64,000 bases of DNA from CAVQGZ01 sp963712175 (lineage in GTDB: Bacteria; Actinomycetota; Actinomycetes; Jiangellales; Jiangellaceae): NCBI GenBank assembly GCA_963712175.1, contig CAVQGZ010000008.1, positions 186,001 through 250,000 on the forward strand, read 5' to 3'. The notes under the pieces were generated by a model. It was not told the DNA's origin, searched no databases, and saw nothing but the letters and a program-made list of their open reading frames with translations. Below are positions 31,612-40,376 of this stretch, in pieces. Both the position numbers and the translations under genes were made by a program. Within the stretch, counting starts at the first letter, position 1, and the number at the start of each line of letters is the position of its first letter.

Positions 31612-32586
31612 TCACGCGGCCTGCGCCAGCGCCTCGACCGCAGGCCCACGCGCATGACTCAGCAGCGCGAGAGCGGACGCGTGCGCCGCCCGCGCGATAG
31701 CAGGGCGACGCCGCGCGTCGAGCGCTGCTCCGCTCATCACGTCTCGGTCGGCCGGCGTCGGATGGACAACAAGAACCGGCGTCCCGGTGCGTGCGACACG
31801 TCGCACCTCGACGGCGAGCTGGGCTCGGGCTGCCGTTCGCCAGGCCTGGTCGAGGCTCAGCCTCAGCCGGTCGCTGGTCGACATGGGGGCGCTGACCACC
31901 ACGACGTCGAGCCCCTGGTCAGCAACCAGGTCAGCGTTGCACAGCGAGTGCATGCCGCCATCCACGTAGCGCTCTCCGGCGATGGTGACCGGCTCGTAGT
32001 AGCCCGGGATGGCGCAGGACGCGCCCACAGCCTCGGCCACGGTTGCTGATCGGTGGCCGACGTGGTCGCGGCCGAACACCACCCGACGACCATCGGACAA
32101 CCGGACCGTACAGATCCACAAGTCATCCGTCGGCCACTGCTGGAACAGCCCCGCGAAACCGGCGCGCAGATCGCCCGTCGACTCCCGGCCGGCCGGAAGC
32201 AGCGCGGAGGCGACCGACCCGGGCCGCACGGTCCAGGGCCGCCGCGCTGCCTGGACGAGCATCCGCGGTGCTGCTGGGCGAAGACGTGAACCGCCGGCGG
32301 ATTGCGCTGGCCTGCTGCTGCCCATGGACGACGACGTCGGCATGCCTCGCATGATCTGCTGGCCCGGGCGGCTCAGTGGCTCTCCCGTCATGCGAGGCAG
32401 GAAGTCCTGCGGCGGGAATCCCGCACGCAGCAAGGCCGCCGAGGTCGACCCGGCTGAGGTGCCGACCACGACCGACGCCGTGCGGGCGTCCCAGCCGATT
32501 GCCTCATGCAGGGCGGTGATGACCCCGGCGTGAAACGCCGTCCCCGCCAGGCCCCCGCTACCCAGGACCAGCCCGACCCGCGTCAC
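31612..32586 (-). CDS. Patatin-like phospholipase
   Basis: 324 residues from GTG 32584-32586. The patatin fold motifs are present: oxyanion loop LGSGGLAGTAFHAG, nucleophile elbow GTSAGS, and catalytic Asp in DGGMHSL. Family members hydrolyse acyl groups from phospholipids or related lipids. A region with low-complexity Arg/Pro (residues about 80-130) separates the nucleophile from the second half. No signal peptide. A small membrane gene ends or starts next to it but is not clearly linked. Confidence 0.88.
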   Translation of the reverse strand: MTRVGLVLGSGGLAGTAFHAGVITALHEAIGWDARTASVVVGTSAGSTSAALLRAGFPPQDFLPRMTGEPLSRPGQQIMRGMPTSSSMGSSRPAQSAGGSRLRPAAPRMLVQAARRPWTVRPGSVASALLPAGRESTGDLRAGFAGLFQQWPTDDLWICTVRLSDGRRVVFGRDHVGHRSATVAEAVGASCAIPGYYEPVTIAGERYVDGGMHSLCNADLVADQGLDVVVVSAPMSTSDRLRLSLDQAWRTAARAQLAVEVRRVARTGTPVLVVHPTPADRDVMSGAALDARRRPAIARAAHASALALLSHARGPAVEALAQAA

Positions 32587-32619
32587 GAGCCACCCGCCCC
32601 GGCGGCGCAGCCCAGCCCC

Positions 32620-32820
32620 CTAGCGCGGAGCACGCCCCTCGCGCTCCCCTCCCCGTTCGTTGCTCGGCGGCTGCGGCCTGTCTTGTCCGTAGTAGCCCGC
32701 CAGCGCCACGACGACGGCCAGTCCGAAGATGCCGACGTTGCCCAGGATCAGTCCCACGACCGCCAGGAACAGGCCGAGGGCGAGGCCGACGCTCAGCGCC
32801 GAGCCTGCGATGCTCGTCAC
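32620..32820 (-). CDS. Small membrane protein
   Basis: 66 residues from GTG 32818-32820: about 40 hydrophobic residues in two helices (SALSVGLALGLFLAVVGLIL, then NVGIFGLAVVVALAGYYG), then a hydrophilic Arg/Glu/Pro tail. Not recognised. It precedes the patatin gene on the same strand by 33 bases and may be co-transcribed. Confidence 0.55.
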   Translation of the reverse strand: MTSIAGSALSVGLALGLFLAVVGLILGNVGIFGLAVVVALAGYYGQDRPQPPSNERGGEREGRAPR

Positions 32821-32935
32821 CCTCCGATGCTAGGCACGCGCCACACCCGCCGGTGGGGTCGTAGGTCCCGGTCGGATCGGGGGGCGACGACGCACGCTCT
32901 GGCCGTTGGCAACGCCTGCCACCTAGGGTCGCCGC

Positions 32936-33635
32936 ATGGCTGCATCGATCGAGGCTGGTCGTCTTCGACGTCAACGAGACGTTGTCCGACATGAGGCCCA
33001 TCGGCGGTCGGTTCGCGGCCGTCGGGTTGCCTGAGCACGCCTTCACGACCTGGTTCGCCTCCGTGCTGCGCGACGGGTTCGCCGCTGCCGCGGCCGGAGG
33101 GATGATCACCTTCCGTGACCTCGCTGCCGGAAACCTCGCGGCGATGCTCGAGGCGCATGGGCTCCCGCCGGAGTCCCGCGATGCGCAGGTCGCACACGTC
33201 CTGTCCGGCCTGGCGGACCTGCACGTCCATCCGGACGTCCCGCCAGGCCTTCGATCCCTGGCCGCCGCCGGTATGCGTCTGGTGACGCTCACCAACGGGT
33301 CGTCAGCTCTCAGCGAGACGATGTTCGCTCGCGCCGGGGTGCTCGATCTCTTCGAGCACCGACTCTCGGTCGAGGACGTCGGGCGGTGGAAGCCCGCCCC
33401 CGAGCCGTACCGCTACGCCGCCGAGCGCTGCGACGTTGACCCGCAGCGAGTTGCGCTGGTCGCCGTCCACCCCTGGGACGTTCGCGGTGCGCAACAGGCG
33501 GGGCTGCGCGGCGTCTGGGTGAACCGCAGCGGTGGCACCTATCCGGCCTACCTCCCGGCACCGGACGCGACAGTTCCGTCTGTGGCCGAGGTCGGCCACG
33601 CCGTGGCACGGCTGAGCGAGGAGGGAAGGGACTAG
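32936..33635 (+). CDS. HAD-superfamily hydrolase (haloacid-dehalogenase type II-like), frameshift near the start
   Basis: The body has HAD motifs: VVFDVNETLSDM (motif I nucleophile Asp), LVTLTNGSS (motif II), GRWKPAPEPYRYAAE (motif III Lys) and VAVHPWDVRGAQQAGL (motif IV). Motif I is in frame with the body but no start codon precedes it; the likely start ATG 32936 is in another frame, so one base must be gained or lost near 32950. From ATG 32982 the protein would lack its catalytic Asp. The family cleaves carbon-halogen or phosphate bonds. Its TAG stop shares CTAG with the next gene. Confidence 0.72.
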
Positions 33636-34255
33636 CTGAAGGCTGCCTCGCAGGCGGGAGCGACCTGCTCGAGGGCGGATACCGCGGCGTCGACGTCATC
33701 CTCGGCGATCAGCGAGACGGCGTTGAGGGAGCCCGCGGCGCAGAGCTTCGCGTTGTCTGCAACGGCCTGTGCCTGGTCGCGTTCCGCCTGAGCCGTCTCG
33801 AGGTCTCCCTCGGCCTGCTCGACGGCCTGCTTCGCCTCATCGAGACTTGTCGTGGCGTCGCTGACCTGCTGGTCCTGGACTGACAGCTGGTCTGCGGCCA
33901 GACCCAGGGCATCGACGGCCTGCGTCAGCGCGGCTTTCGCCTCGTCGGTGAGCTGACCCGTCTGCTGCTCGGCGTCCGCCTTCTCTTGCTCGAGGGTGGC
34001 GTTCGTCGCCTCGAGGGCGGCGACCTGCTCGGTGAGGGTCGCGTTCTCGGCCTGCAGGGTGGCGATCTCACCCGTGGCGGCATCCTCGCTGGACTGCGCG
34101 TCGCTGTTCAGCGTGAACGCCCAGATGCCCAACCCGACCGCGGCGGCAGCGAACAGTGCGGTGAGCACCTTCCAGACGGTGCCGCTCTGACCGCCCGTGG
34201 TGGGGGGTGCGTTGGCGGGCGGGGGTGGCGTGATGGGCTGTGTCGAGTCGCTCAT
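33632..34255 (-). CDS. Membrane-anchored coiled-coil protein
   Basis: 207 residues from ATG 34253-34255. A Pro-rich cytoplasmic start (TPPPPANAPP), one membrane helix (residues 27-49) and a long heptad-rich coiled coil (about 55-170, rich in Ala, Gln, Glu). The end carries two Cys (AKLCAAGSL and APACEAAFS). Type II topology would put the coil outside. No family assigned; a cell-envelope spacer or regulator is possible. Confidence 0.65.
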   Translation of the reverse strand: MSDSTQPITPPPPANAPPTTGGQSGTVWKVLTALFAAAAVGLGIWAFTLNSDAQSSEDAATGEIATLQAENATLTEQVAALEATNATLEQEKADAEQQTGQLTDEAKAALTQAVDALGLAADQLSVQDQQVSDATTSLDEAKQAVEQAEGDLETAQAERDQAQAVADNAKLCAAGSLNAVSLIAEDDVDAAVSALEQVAPACEAAFS

Positions 34256-34353
34256 CGGTCACTCCGTTCAGTCGGCGAGGGCATGCCGCGCCACCCTAGG
34301 CCACGGCGGTAGCCGGTCTCACGCAGCCGGCCACCGCCGTCCCCGCCTGTCGG

Positions 34354-34806
34354 CTAGAGCTTGATGACCGGGCAGACGAACCGACGAACGTCCTCGACCA
34401 CGCTGAGGACACCGGCCTCGATGGCCTCCTCCACTGCCTCGTTGCTCACGAAGGCGGGCTGTCCGGCGTGCATGCCATCGGCGTGCATCTGCCACCCCGG
34501 CTCGTACGAGACGGCGTTCACGATCCAACGCCCACCGTTGTAGCCGCGTTGCCCGGGAGCAGCCTCGGCAACCGCCGGCTGAGCGCTGCCGAAGTTGTAG
34601 AGCACGTCGAACGAGTGGTCAGGCGCGCGGCTGGGCAGGTCTCGGGGGGTCAGGACAGTGCGGTAGGCCTCGCCGTCGACGTAGAACGCCTGGTCGCGAA
34701 TGACCTGGGCACCTTCCGCGGGTTCGGCAGATGCAACCATCCCCGTTCCGGTGAATGCCAGTGCGGCGGCGGCGGCAACCGTGCCAAGACGTGTGAGTGG
34801 GCGCAT
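34354..34806 (-). CDS. Secreted protein of unknown function
   Basis: 150 residues from ATG 34804-34806 with GGAGGAGCTC upstream. Signal peptide residues 1-27, cleavage probably after VASA. The mature domain has DGEAYRTVLTPRDLPSRAPD, SFDVLYNF, AAPGQRGYNGGRWIVN, and one Cys near the end. This combination is recurrent in exported hypothetical proteins of actinobacteria, but I know no function. Confidence 0.65.
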   Translation of the reverse strand: MRPLTRLGTVAAAAALAFTGTGMVASAEPAEGAQVIRDQAFYVDGEAYRTVLTPRDLPSRAPDHSFDVLYNFGSAQPAVAEAAPGQRGYNGGRWIVNAVSYEPGWQMHADGMHAGQPAFVSNEAVEEAIEAGVLSVVEDVRRFVCPVIKL

Positions 34807-34966
34807 GGTGAGCTCCTCCTGTCGGGACGACGCGGCTCTCGCGTCACCTCCAGACAAGAGGGCCGTGGTTCACAACTCCATATCGCAGTGATGACCGACC
34901 TCTTACGGACCCGTGACGTGCTGGGCTTTCGTGGCGCCGGAGCCTCCCCGCGATGCGCGTCGAGGC

Positions 34967-35791
34967 TCAGACCGACGCGCCTGGCGTGGACTCGTCAGTC
35001 GACATCAGGCTCTCCATCTGCTTGCGGACGAACAGGATCGCCTGGCGAGGAGCGATGCGAATGGCGATGTTCGCGAGCCGCGCGACACCGCCGACGTAGA
35101 TGTGCAAGCGGCCCTTCTCGATGCCGGCCAGGATCACGCGGGCCGCGTCATCCGGCTCCGTCATCGGCATCCGGGAGTCCTCGCCGCCTTGGGGCGGCGC
35201 CACGCCGGCGCTGGTCGCGATGGTGGTCCGAGTCGGCCCGGGCATCACCACCGACACACCGACGCGGGTGCCCTGGAGCTCCCCGAACAGGCCCTCGGTG
35301 AGGAGCTTGACCCCCGCCTTGCTGGCCCCGTACATCGTCTGGTTCGGGAACGGGAAGTACCCGCCCATGCTCGAGACGTTGGCGATGTGAGCCTCGGGTC
35401 GTTCCAGAAGCAGCGGTAGGAACGCTTTGACCATGTAGATCGTGCCCATGAGGTTCACGTCGAGCACGTGCCGGACGTCGGCAAGGTCGAGGTCGTTGAA
35501 CGCCACGAAGGGCTGGATGATGCCGGCGTTGCTGATCAGCCCGTCGACGGCTCCGTGTACGCCGACGACATCGCCGACCAGCGCCTCGACGGCACCGTGG
35601 TCGGTGATGTCCACGACGTGGGTCGACAGCCGCGCACCGGCCTGGGCGAGCTCCGCCGTCAGCGCCAGCCCCTGCTCGTCGATGTCGGCCGCCGCGACAC
35701 GTGCACCACGCCGGAGCAGCTCTCGAACGAGCTCGCGGCCTATACCCGCACCCCCGCCAGTGACGACCCATACCTTGTCGTGGGCCTGCAT
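34967..35791 (-). CDS. Short-chain dehydrogenase/reductase
   Basis: 274 residues from ATG 35789-35791. Rossmann signature VTGGGAGIGRELV, NNAG equivalent SNAGI, catalytic Ser in ANVSSMGG and Tyr/Lys in YGASKAG. It has the classical length plus a hydrophobic C-terminal part (residues about 235-260) that may associate with membrane. NAD(P)-dependent; the substrate is probably a lipid or alcohol, but this is not readable. Confidence 0.87.
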   Translation of the reverse strand: MQAHDKVWVVTGGGAGIGRELVRELLRRGARVAAADIDEQGLALTAELAQAGARLSTHVVDITDHGAVEALVGDVVGVHGAVDGLISNAGIIQPFVAFNDLDLADVRHVLDVNLMGTIYMVKAFLPLLLERPEAHIANVSSMGGYFPFPNQTMYGASKAGVKLLTEGLFGELQGTRVGVSVVMPGPTRTTIATSAGVAPPQGGEDSRMPMTEPDDAARVILAGIEKGRLHIYVGGVARLANIAIRIAPRQAILFVRKQMESLMSTDESTPGASV

Positions 35792-35929
35792 GCCTGCTCC
35801 CTATCGGCTGGGTGGCGCGCGGATCGACGGCGCGTCACCACGGTAGCTCCGATGACCTCGCCCCGGTCGTCGGCCTTGGCGCCCTCCTTCGGCATCCGCG
35901 GCCGGTTGGCGCGGCCGTATGGGGGTTGC

Positions 35930-36030
35930 CGTACGCGAGTCCACACATTCGCGTTGCACGGCACTTCTTGACCTGCGGTGATGCCCCGCGAGGGCACTGC
36001 GAAACGGGCGAATGTGTGGACTCGCGTACG
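35930..36030. repeat. REPIN-like 101-bp paired inverted repeat, copy B
   Basis: Arms 35930-35952 and 36008-36030 are perfect 23-bp inverted repeats around a 55-base loop, exactly the dimensions of copy A. Each arm differs from copy A by one base, and the change is matched in the opposite arm (A to G on one side, T to C on the other), so the pairing is kept. The loop holds GACCTGC 17 bases after the left arm, as in copy C and, inverted, in copy A. It lies between the start of the SDR gene and the end of the gene at 36050. Confidence 0.78.
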
Positions 36031-36049
36031 CGGGTGGCATCACCCGGGG

Positions 36050-36592
36050 TCAGGAGGGGCGGGTGACTCCGGAGTCGTCGCGGTAGAACGACCAGAACCT
36101 CGGGGGAGCGAAGGCATGACGCACGCAGACCTCGGGGGGGAAGACCCGACAGACTCGCCCGCTGCACCGGCTTGTGTAGGTCGAGCCACCCGCGACGCCA
36201 AGCGTCTGGTCGACCAGGAACAGCACCGGCAGATGGGTGGGTGTGCGTGCGTCGATGCGCTCGGCGTGGCAAGCCGCCTCCCACGTTCGGGGCAGGCCCC
36301 ACGCAGAGTCAGCGACGGGAAGTGGTCGCCCGAACGCCTGGCGGCAGAACTCGTCGTAGGTCGGCTCGGTAGCGATGGCCTCCCAGCATCGGCGGACCGC
36401 CGTGCTGGGCAGCCCTAGGGGCCAGCGACGCGTCGGCTGGCGCACGTGAACCTCGAACCATTGCCGGACGGCGGCGTCAAGCAGGCCCTGAGGGTCTCGG
36501 TAGCTGGCTGCCTCCGCGAGGGGCCAGCCAGGCATCGTTGCCGTGCGGACGAAGGTGACCGCCGACGCTCGGTCGTACCTGGCGAAGGCCAT
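36050..36592 (-). CDS. Hypothetical protein, glycine-rich-domain-protein-like
   Basis: 180 residues from ATG 36590-36592. The segment AVRQWFEVHVRQPTRRW, then STAVRRCWEAIATEPTYDEF and CRQAFGRPLP, resembles the helical core of the small GRDP-like family in actinobacteria, in which W-H-F and F-C-x3-FG positions recur. The C-terminal 50 residues are Cys-rich (CSGRVCRVFPPEVC). Function unknown. It follows the DDN-like gene by 20 bases. Confidence 0.5.
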   Translation of the reverse strand: MAFARYDRASAVTFVRTATMPGWPLAEAASYRDPQGLLDAAVRQWFEVHVRQPTRRWPLGLPSTAVRRCWEAIATEPTYDEFCRQAFGRPLPVADSAWGLPRTWEAACHAERIDARTPTHLPVLFLVDQTLGVAGGSTYTSRCSGRVCRVFPPEVCVRHAFAPPRFWSFYRDDSGVTRPS

Positions 36593-36612
36593 GTGGGCTC
36601 GACCCCGGTCCG

Positions 36613-37110
36613 TCAGCCGTCGCCGCGGGTCGGTGCGACGTGCCGTAGCCGCAGGCAGTCGGTGACGCCCACCAGCCGCAAGCTGCCGCGCGAGTCCGCG
36701 GGGAACTCGTCGATCGCCGTGCCGATCGGCACCACCACCGGGCACTCCACCTCGAACTCCCGCCCCTCATGCACGATCGTCGCTGACTCGGCGGCCAGGA
36801 CGTTCTTCAGCCAGTCCGACTCCCGGCCGTACACGAGAGCGATCACGAACCCGTCGTCGGTGGGCTCGGCCCCCACCGGAGTCTCGTACGTGCGTCCCGA
36901 CGTGCGGCCGGTGTGGCGGACGACGGCGGCGTAGGCCCCCGGCCGGCCCGCGGTCTGCATCTGGGTGGGGTTGAAGACCGCCTTGTTCACCCGTCGCTGA
37001 GCGCGCACGACGAACGACCCCTTGTTGCGCATCCCGAACAGCCACCCGGCGGCGAGCGTGAGCGCAACGACGAGCAGGGTGAATGCCAGCTTGGCCGCTC
37101 TCGTCAGCAC
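36613..37110 (-). CDS. Nitroreductase family deazaflavin (F420)-dependent oxidoreductase, DDN-like
   Basis: About 165 residues from GTG 37108-37110, chosen for the AGGAGGTGGAGG just upstream; GTG 37129-37131 is the alternative. A membrane helix (about 6-24) is followed by a split-barrel domain with HTGRTSGRTYETPVG, ALVYGRESDWLKNVLA and VVVPIGTAIDEFP, the DDN (deazaflavin-dependent nitroreductase) signature. These proteins use coenzyme F420 to reduce quinones or nitro compounds at the membrane, and imply that the host makes F420. Confidence 0.8.
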   Translation of the reverse strand: MLTRAAKLAFTLLVVALTLAAGWLFGMRNKGSFVVRAQRRVNKAVFNPTQMQTAGRPGAYAAVVRHTGRTSGRTYETPVGAEPTDDGFVIALVYGRESDWLKNVLAAESATIVHEGREFEVECPVVVPIGTAIDEFPADSRGSLRLVGVTDCLRLRHVAPTRGDG

Positions 37111-37200
37111 CCTCCACCTCCTCGCCGCCACCAGTCTGACCCGTGGGAGCCGACCCGTCCAGGCACCCGGCGTCGCCGGATCGCGGGTACCGTGGTGGGA

Positions 37201-37878
37201 GTGAGCACTGCAGAACGGCTCGCCGGCCTAGCCGCCTTCGACCGACCGAGGATGCGCGGGCTGCTGCACGCCTATGCCGCACCGGTCGCAGCTGTGATCG
37301 GTTTGTCAGCACTCGTGCTCGCCGACACCGTGAGGGCCCGTGCCGGCGTCGCGGTCTGGGTCGCCACGATGGTGGCGCTCTTCGCGGTGAGCGCCACCTA
37401 CCACCGGGGGCACTGGCGGCCCACGGCTCGGGTGTGGCTGCAGCGGGTGGACCACTCGATGATCTTCGTGTTCATCGCGGGCTCCTACACGCCGTTGTGC
37501 CTGCTGCTGCTCGAGGGCTCCAAGTCCTGGCTCGTTCTGGCTGTCACGTGGGGCGGAGCCGCAGTGGGTGTCGTCACTCGGCTGACCTGGCACACGGCCC
37601 CTCGTTGGCTGTTCGTCCCCATGTACCTCGCCTTGGGCTGGGTGGCGCTGACGATGCTGCCCGACCTGGCGCGAACGGCGGTCCCCTACGAGAACGCGCT
37701 GATCGTGGCCGGTGGCCTGCTCTACACGGTGGGTGCGGTCGTCTTCGCGACCAAGCGACCCGACCCCGCGCCGCGCACCTTCGGCTACCACGAGGTATTC
37801 CACGCGTTGACCATCGCTGCGGCAGCGTGTCACGCCGTGGCCATCATGTCGGTCGCTCTGGGGCACCCCGCGCTCTGA
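37201..37878 (+). CDS. Hemolysin III / PAQR family membrane protein
   Basis: 225 residues from GTG 37201 (GGTGGGA upstream). Seven helices with family landmarks FDRPRMRGLLHAYA, SATYHRG, RVDHSMIFVFIAGSYTPL, FGYHEVFHALTI. The His/Ser set places it in the CREST superfamily, as for the gene at 490. The TGA stop shares its A with the next ATG (TGATG), so HNH translation is probably coupled to it. Confidence 0.87.
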   Translation: MSTAERLAGLAAFDRPRMRGLLHAYAAPVAAVIGLSALVLADTVRARAGVAVWVATMVALFAVSATYHRGHWRPTARVWLQRVDHSMIFVFIAGSYTPLCLLLLEGSKSWLVLAVTWGGAAVGVVTRLTWHTAPRWLFVPMYLALGWVALTMLPDLARTAVPYENALIVAGGLLYTVGAVVFATKRPDPAPRTFGYHEVFHALTIAAAACHAVAIMSVALGHPAL

Positions 37879-38234
37879 TGCTCGCCCACATCCTCGAGCG
37901 AGATGGGACGACATGCGTCTGGTGCCGCCGAGAGATCGGGACCGGCCTCGTCGAGGCGACCGTCGAGCACGTCGTTCCCCGCATCAAGGGCGGGCCGACC
38001 TGGCCGGAGAACCTGGTGGGTGCCTGTTCGCGCTGCAACCGCGCTCGGGGCCATCGGACGCCGGCCGACTGGCTTGCGGAGTGCCGCGGCCGAGGTTGGG
38101 AGCCCGACGAGTCGCGCATCGTGGCCTCGCTCGAGGCGTTGGCCGGCGCCATCTCGCGACGCGGTGGCCAACGCCGTGCTCGCCCTTACCTGGCCGCTCA
38201 GCGCCGACGTCTTCAACCGGCCGGCGCGGGCTGA
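37878..38234 (+). CDS. HNH endonuclease
   Basis: 118 residues from ATG 37878. Compact HNH fold: CVWCRREI, then VEHVVPRIKGGPTWPENLV with the catalytic His pair region, and ACSRCNRARGHRTPADW, so zinc is held by two CxxC pairs. A nuclease domain with only a short Arg-rich tail. Stand-alone HNH proteins of this size are widespread and most have no known target. It sits between hemolysin III and a zinc-ribbon protein and appears translationally coupled to the former. Confidence 0.83.
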   Translation: MLAHILERDGTTCVWCRREIGTGLVEATVEHVVPRIKGGPTWPENLVGACSRCNRARGHRTPADWLAECRGRGWEPDESRIVASLEALAGAISRRGGQRRARPYLAAQRRRLQPAGAG

Positions 38235-38241
38235 GGACGCC

Positions 38242-38997
38242 GTGCCCGACGTCACCTGCCCCTCCTGCGCCGAGCCCGACCGCCTCACCGGAACGTCGAG
38301 CTCGGACGGCATCGAGATCACCTGCCATGCGTGTGGTCACCGGTGGCTCCGCGGCGAGCGGCGTTGCCGCGCCTGCGGAGCGGCCGAGGCGGTTGTGGCC
38401 CGCCAGCGCATGACGACCCACCCGCGCGGCAACCAGCTGGCCGTGCTCGGGATCCGCGAGGTGCTGCTCTGCCCGGAGTGCGACCGCGAGGTGGTCGCTG
38501 GGCTAGGTACCGACCGCATGGCCCCCGAGGGCTACGTCCCGCGGTTCAGCCGGGGCGCGCCCGACGACCAGCCCACGACATCGCCGCGTTCGGCCCACGA
38601 ACCCTCGTCGAGCCCCACCAGGGTCGTCGCACGTGCCCCCTCCGCCGCGAGCAGCGCGGAGCAGGCGAACGCCGATCCCGTCCGTCCCGGCGCCCTGCCG
38701 GTTCCCTCACCAACGGTCCGCACCGCTGTCGCGTCGTACCTGCAGACGACGAGCGACCCCTCGGCTGCAGCAGCGATGCTCCTGCTCGGGCCGAGCCTGG
38801 GGATCGCGACTCGGCTCGACCGGCTCGACGCGAGCCGTGCGGGTCGGGAACTCACGGCTGCCCTCGACCGCTCCTGTGGCGAGGGCCCCGGCCAACGCCG
38901 GCTGGCCCTCGTCTACGCCATCAGGGATGCCCTGGCAGCCTGGGTGTCTCGGGGATGGCTGCCCCATGAGACCGTCCAGGCGATCGAGTTCCGCTGA
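38242..38997 (+). CDS. Zinc-ribbon protein with unknown C-terminal domain
   Basis: About 251 residues from GTG 38242, which has TGAGGA six bases upstream and lies eight bases after the HNH stop; GTG 38164 inside the HNH gene is less likely. Two zinc ribbons are formed by CPSC...CHAC and CRAC...CPEC. A Ser/Pro linker (residues about 110-170) precedes a helical domain of about 90 residues ending SRGWLPHETVQAIEF. Not recognised. Together with the HNH gene it looks like a small nucleic-acid-related pair. Confidence 0.55.
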   Translation: MPDVTCPSCAEPDRLTGTSSSDGIEITCHACGHRWLRGERRCRACGAAEAVVARQRMTTHPRGNQLAVLGIREVLLCPECDREVVAGLGTDRMAPEGYVPRFSRGAPDDQPTTSPRSAHEPSSSPTRVVARAPSAASSAEQANADPVRPGALPVPSPTVRTAVASYLQTTSDPSAAAAMLLLGPSLGIATRLDRLDASRAGRELTAALDRSCGEGPGQRRLALVYAIRDALAAWVSRGWLPHETVQAIEFR

Positions 38998-39057
38998 GAG
39001 GCTCGGCGCCGTCGACGAGCGGCCGACGCGACGACGGGCGCTTGCCGATGGGAGACA

Positions 39058-39672
39058 ATGAGTGACGCGCACAGACAACCGAGGACGATGATGGACGACG
39101 ACGACCAGGCCCCAGACCCGATGGCGGCGCAGCCCGCAGGTCGCTACCCGGGGCACGGCGACCCGCTGGAGTGGGAACGCCTCGTCCACGCGTTGGGCGT
39201 GCGCTTCGCCCCGCATCTCGAGGCTGCGGCTGGCGCCGTCCGGGAGGCCGAGGACGAGCTCAGCGCCGCCCGCGACAACCTCGCGCGGGCCCGCAAGGCC
39301 GAGGAGGACCAGCGCTACCAGTCAGACCGGTTGGTGTTCATGCGGGCCTCGCTGGCCGACGAGGTGGAGGCGCTGGGGCGCAAGTCGACGCCGAAGAAGC
39401 TGCGCGTCGCCTACCGCTACCTGGTCTCACGCGCCGCCGAGCTCGCCCAGGGCGAGGTGCAGGGCTACCTCGCCGACCAGGCCGCGCAACGACGTCACCG
39501 CGAGGAGAGCGTTGCCGCATGCATGGAGGCCGAGCGGCGCGCCTCGGACCGACTCGACGCCGCCGCTGCCATGCAGCAGCGCGTCCTCGCCGCTGAGAGG
39601 ACGGCGCTGCAGGGCCTTGCCGTCCTCAGTGAGAAGCTCGCTGGCCAGGGCGAGTCGCTGGCCTCAGTCTGA
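39058..39672 (+). CDS. Coiled-coil protein of unknown function
   Basis: 204 residues from ATG 39058. After a Gly/Pro/Asp-rich N-terminus the protein is almost continuous charged helix (about 50-200), with heptad patterns and the segment RKSTPKKLRVAYRYLVSRAAEL in the middle. No signal peptide or membrane helix. It overlaps the convergent PAP2 gene by nine bases. Likely a cytoplasmic structural protein. Confidence 0.6.
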   Translation: MSDAHRQPRTMMDDDDQAPDPMAAQPAGRYPGHGDPLEWERLVHALGVRFAPHLEAAAGAVREAEDELSAARDNLARARKAEEDQRYQSDRLVFMRASLADEVEALGRKSTPKKLRVAYRYLVSRAAELAQGEVQGYLADQAAQRRHREESVAACMEAERRASDRLDAAAAMQQRVLAAERTALQGLAVLSEKLAGQGESLASV

Positions 39673-40359
39673 CGCCCTCGACGAGGGCGGGGCGGGTTGG
39701 GCCCACGGCCGCACGAGAGCCGTCGACAGCAGCAGGATCGTCGAGGCCAGCGCCCAGCCGGCCAGCACGTCCGTGCTCCAGTGCACACCGAGGATGATGC
39801 GCGAGACGCCGATCAGGATTCCGACGGCGAACAGCGCGCGACCGGCCCAGAGCAGCCCTCGCAGCTGCCGCCGCGAGGCCACGATGACGAGCAGGACGGC
39901 GAGTGCGGCGTAGACGTAGACACCCACCGACGCGTGGCCGGAGGGGAACGAGCGGTCGAGGCCGTGGCTGATGAACTCGTCGGCCCCAGGGGGTCGCATC
40001 CGCCCCACTGTTCTCTTCAGCATCTCCACGACGGCGACGCCGACTAGCCCACTGCAGGCCACGAGCAGGGCGAACGCCCAGTGCCGGCGCAGCGCCATCC
40101 ACACTGTCGCCACGACCCCGAGCACGGCCGAGGGCACGACATCCGTGACGTCGCCGAGCACCGCGGCGGAGTCGACGACCCACGGAACCCGCGAGGTCCA
40201 GTCGGTCGTCACGTCGAAGACCCAGGTGTCCAGGGCGGTCGGCGCCGCTCCACCCGGGACGACGACCAGAACCGTCGCCAGGGCGAGCAGGCCGGCGATA
40301 CCGGCGCCACCGAGCAGCCCGCGGCTGGGTGAGCGGGGATGGTCCGGAGCCCGCGCCAC
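39664..40359 (-). CDS. PAP2-family phosphatase
   Basis: 231 residues from GTG 40357-40359. The three catalytic motifs are complete: KRTVGRMRPP, FPSGHAS and SRIILGVHWSTD. Six membrane helices. It removes phosphate from lipid phosphates such as undecaprenyl diphosphate or phosphatidic acid at the outer face of the membrane. It follows pckG by 17 bases on the same strand order (pckG ends at 40377), so the two are not convergent but separate. Confidence 0.88.
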   Translation of the reverse strand: MARAPDHPRSPSRGLLGGAGIAGLLALATVLVVVPGGAAPTALDTWVFDVTTDWTSRVPWVVDSAAVLGDVTDVVPSAVLGVVATVWMALRRHWAFALLVACSGLVGVAVVEMLKRTVGRMRPPGADEFISHGLDRSFPSGHASVGVYVYAALAVLLVIVASRRQLRGLLWAGRALFAVGILIGVSRIILGVHWSTDVLAGWALASTILLLSTALVRPWAQPAPPSSRASD

Positions 40360-40376
40360 CCCCGTCCGGTCTTCGT

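Noticed and set aside
38164..38241. Upstream start for the zinc-ribbon protein inside the HNH gene
   Set aside because: GTG 38242 has a good ribosome site and follows the HNH stop; the extra N-terminus has no conserved look.
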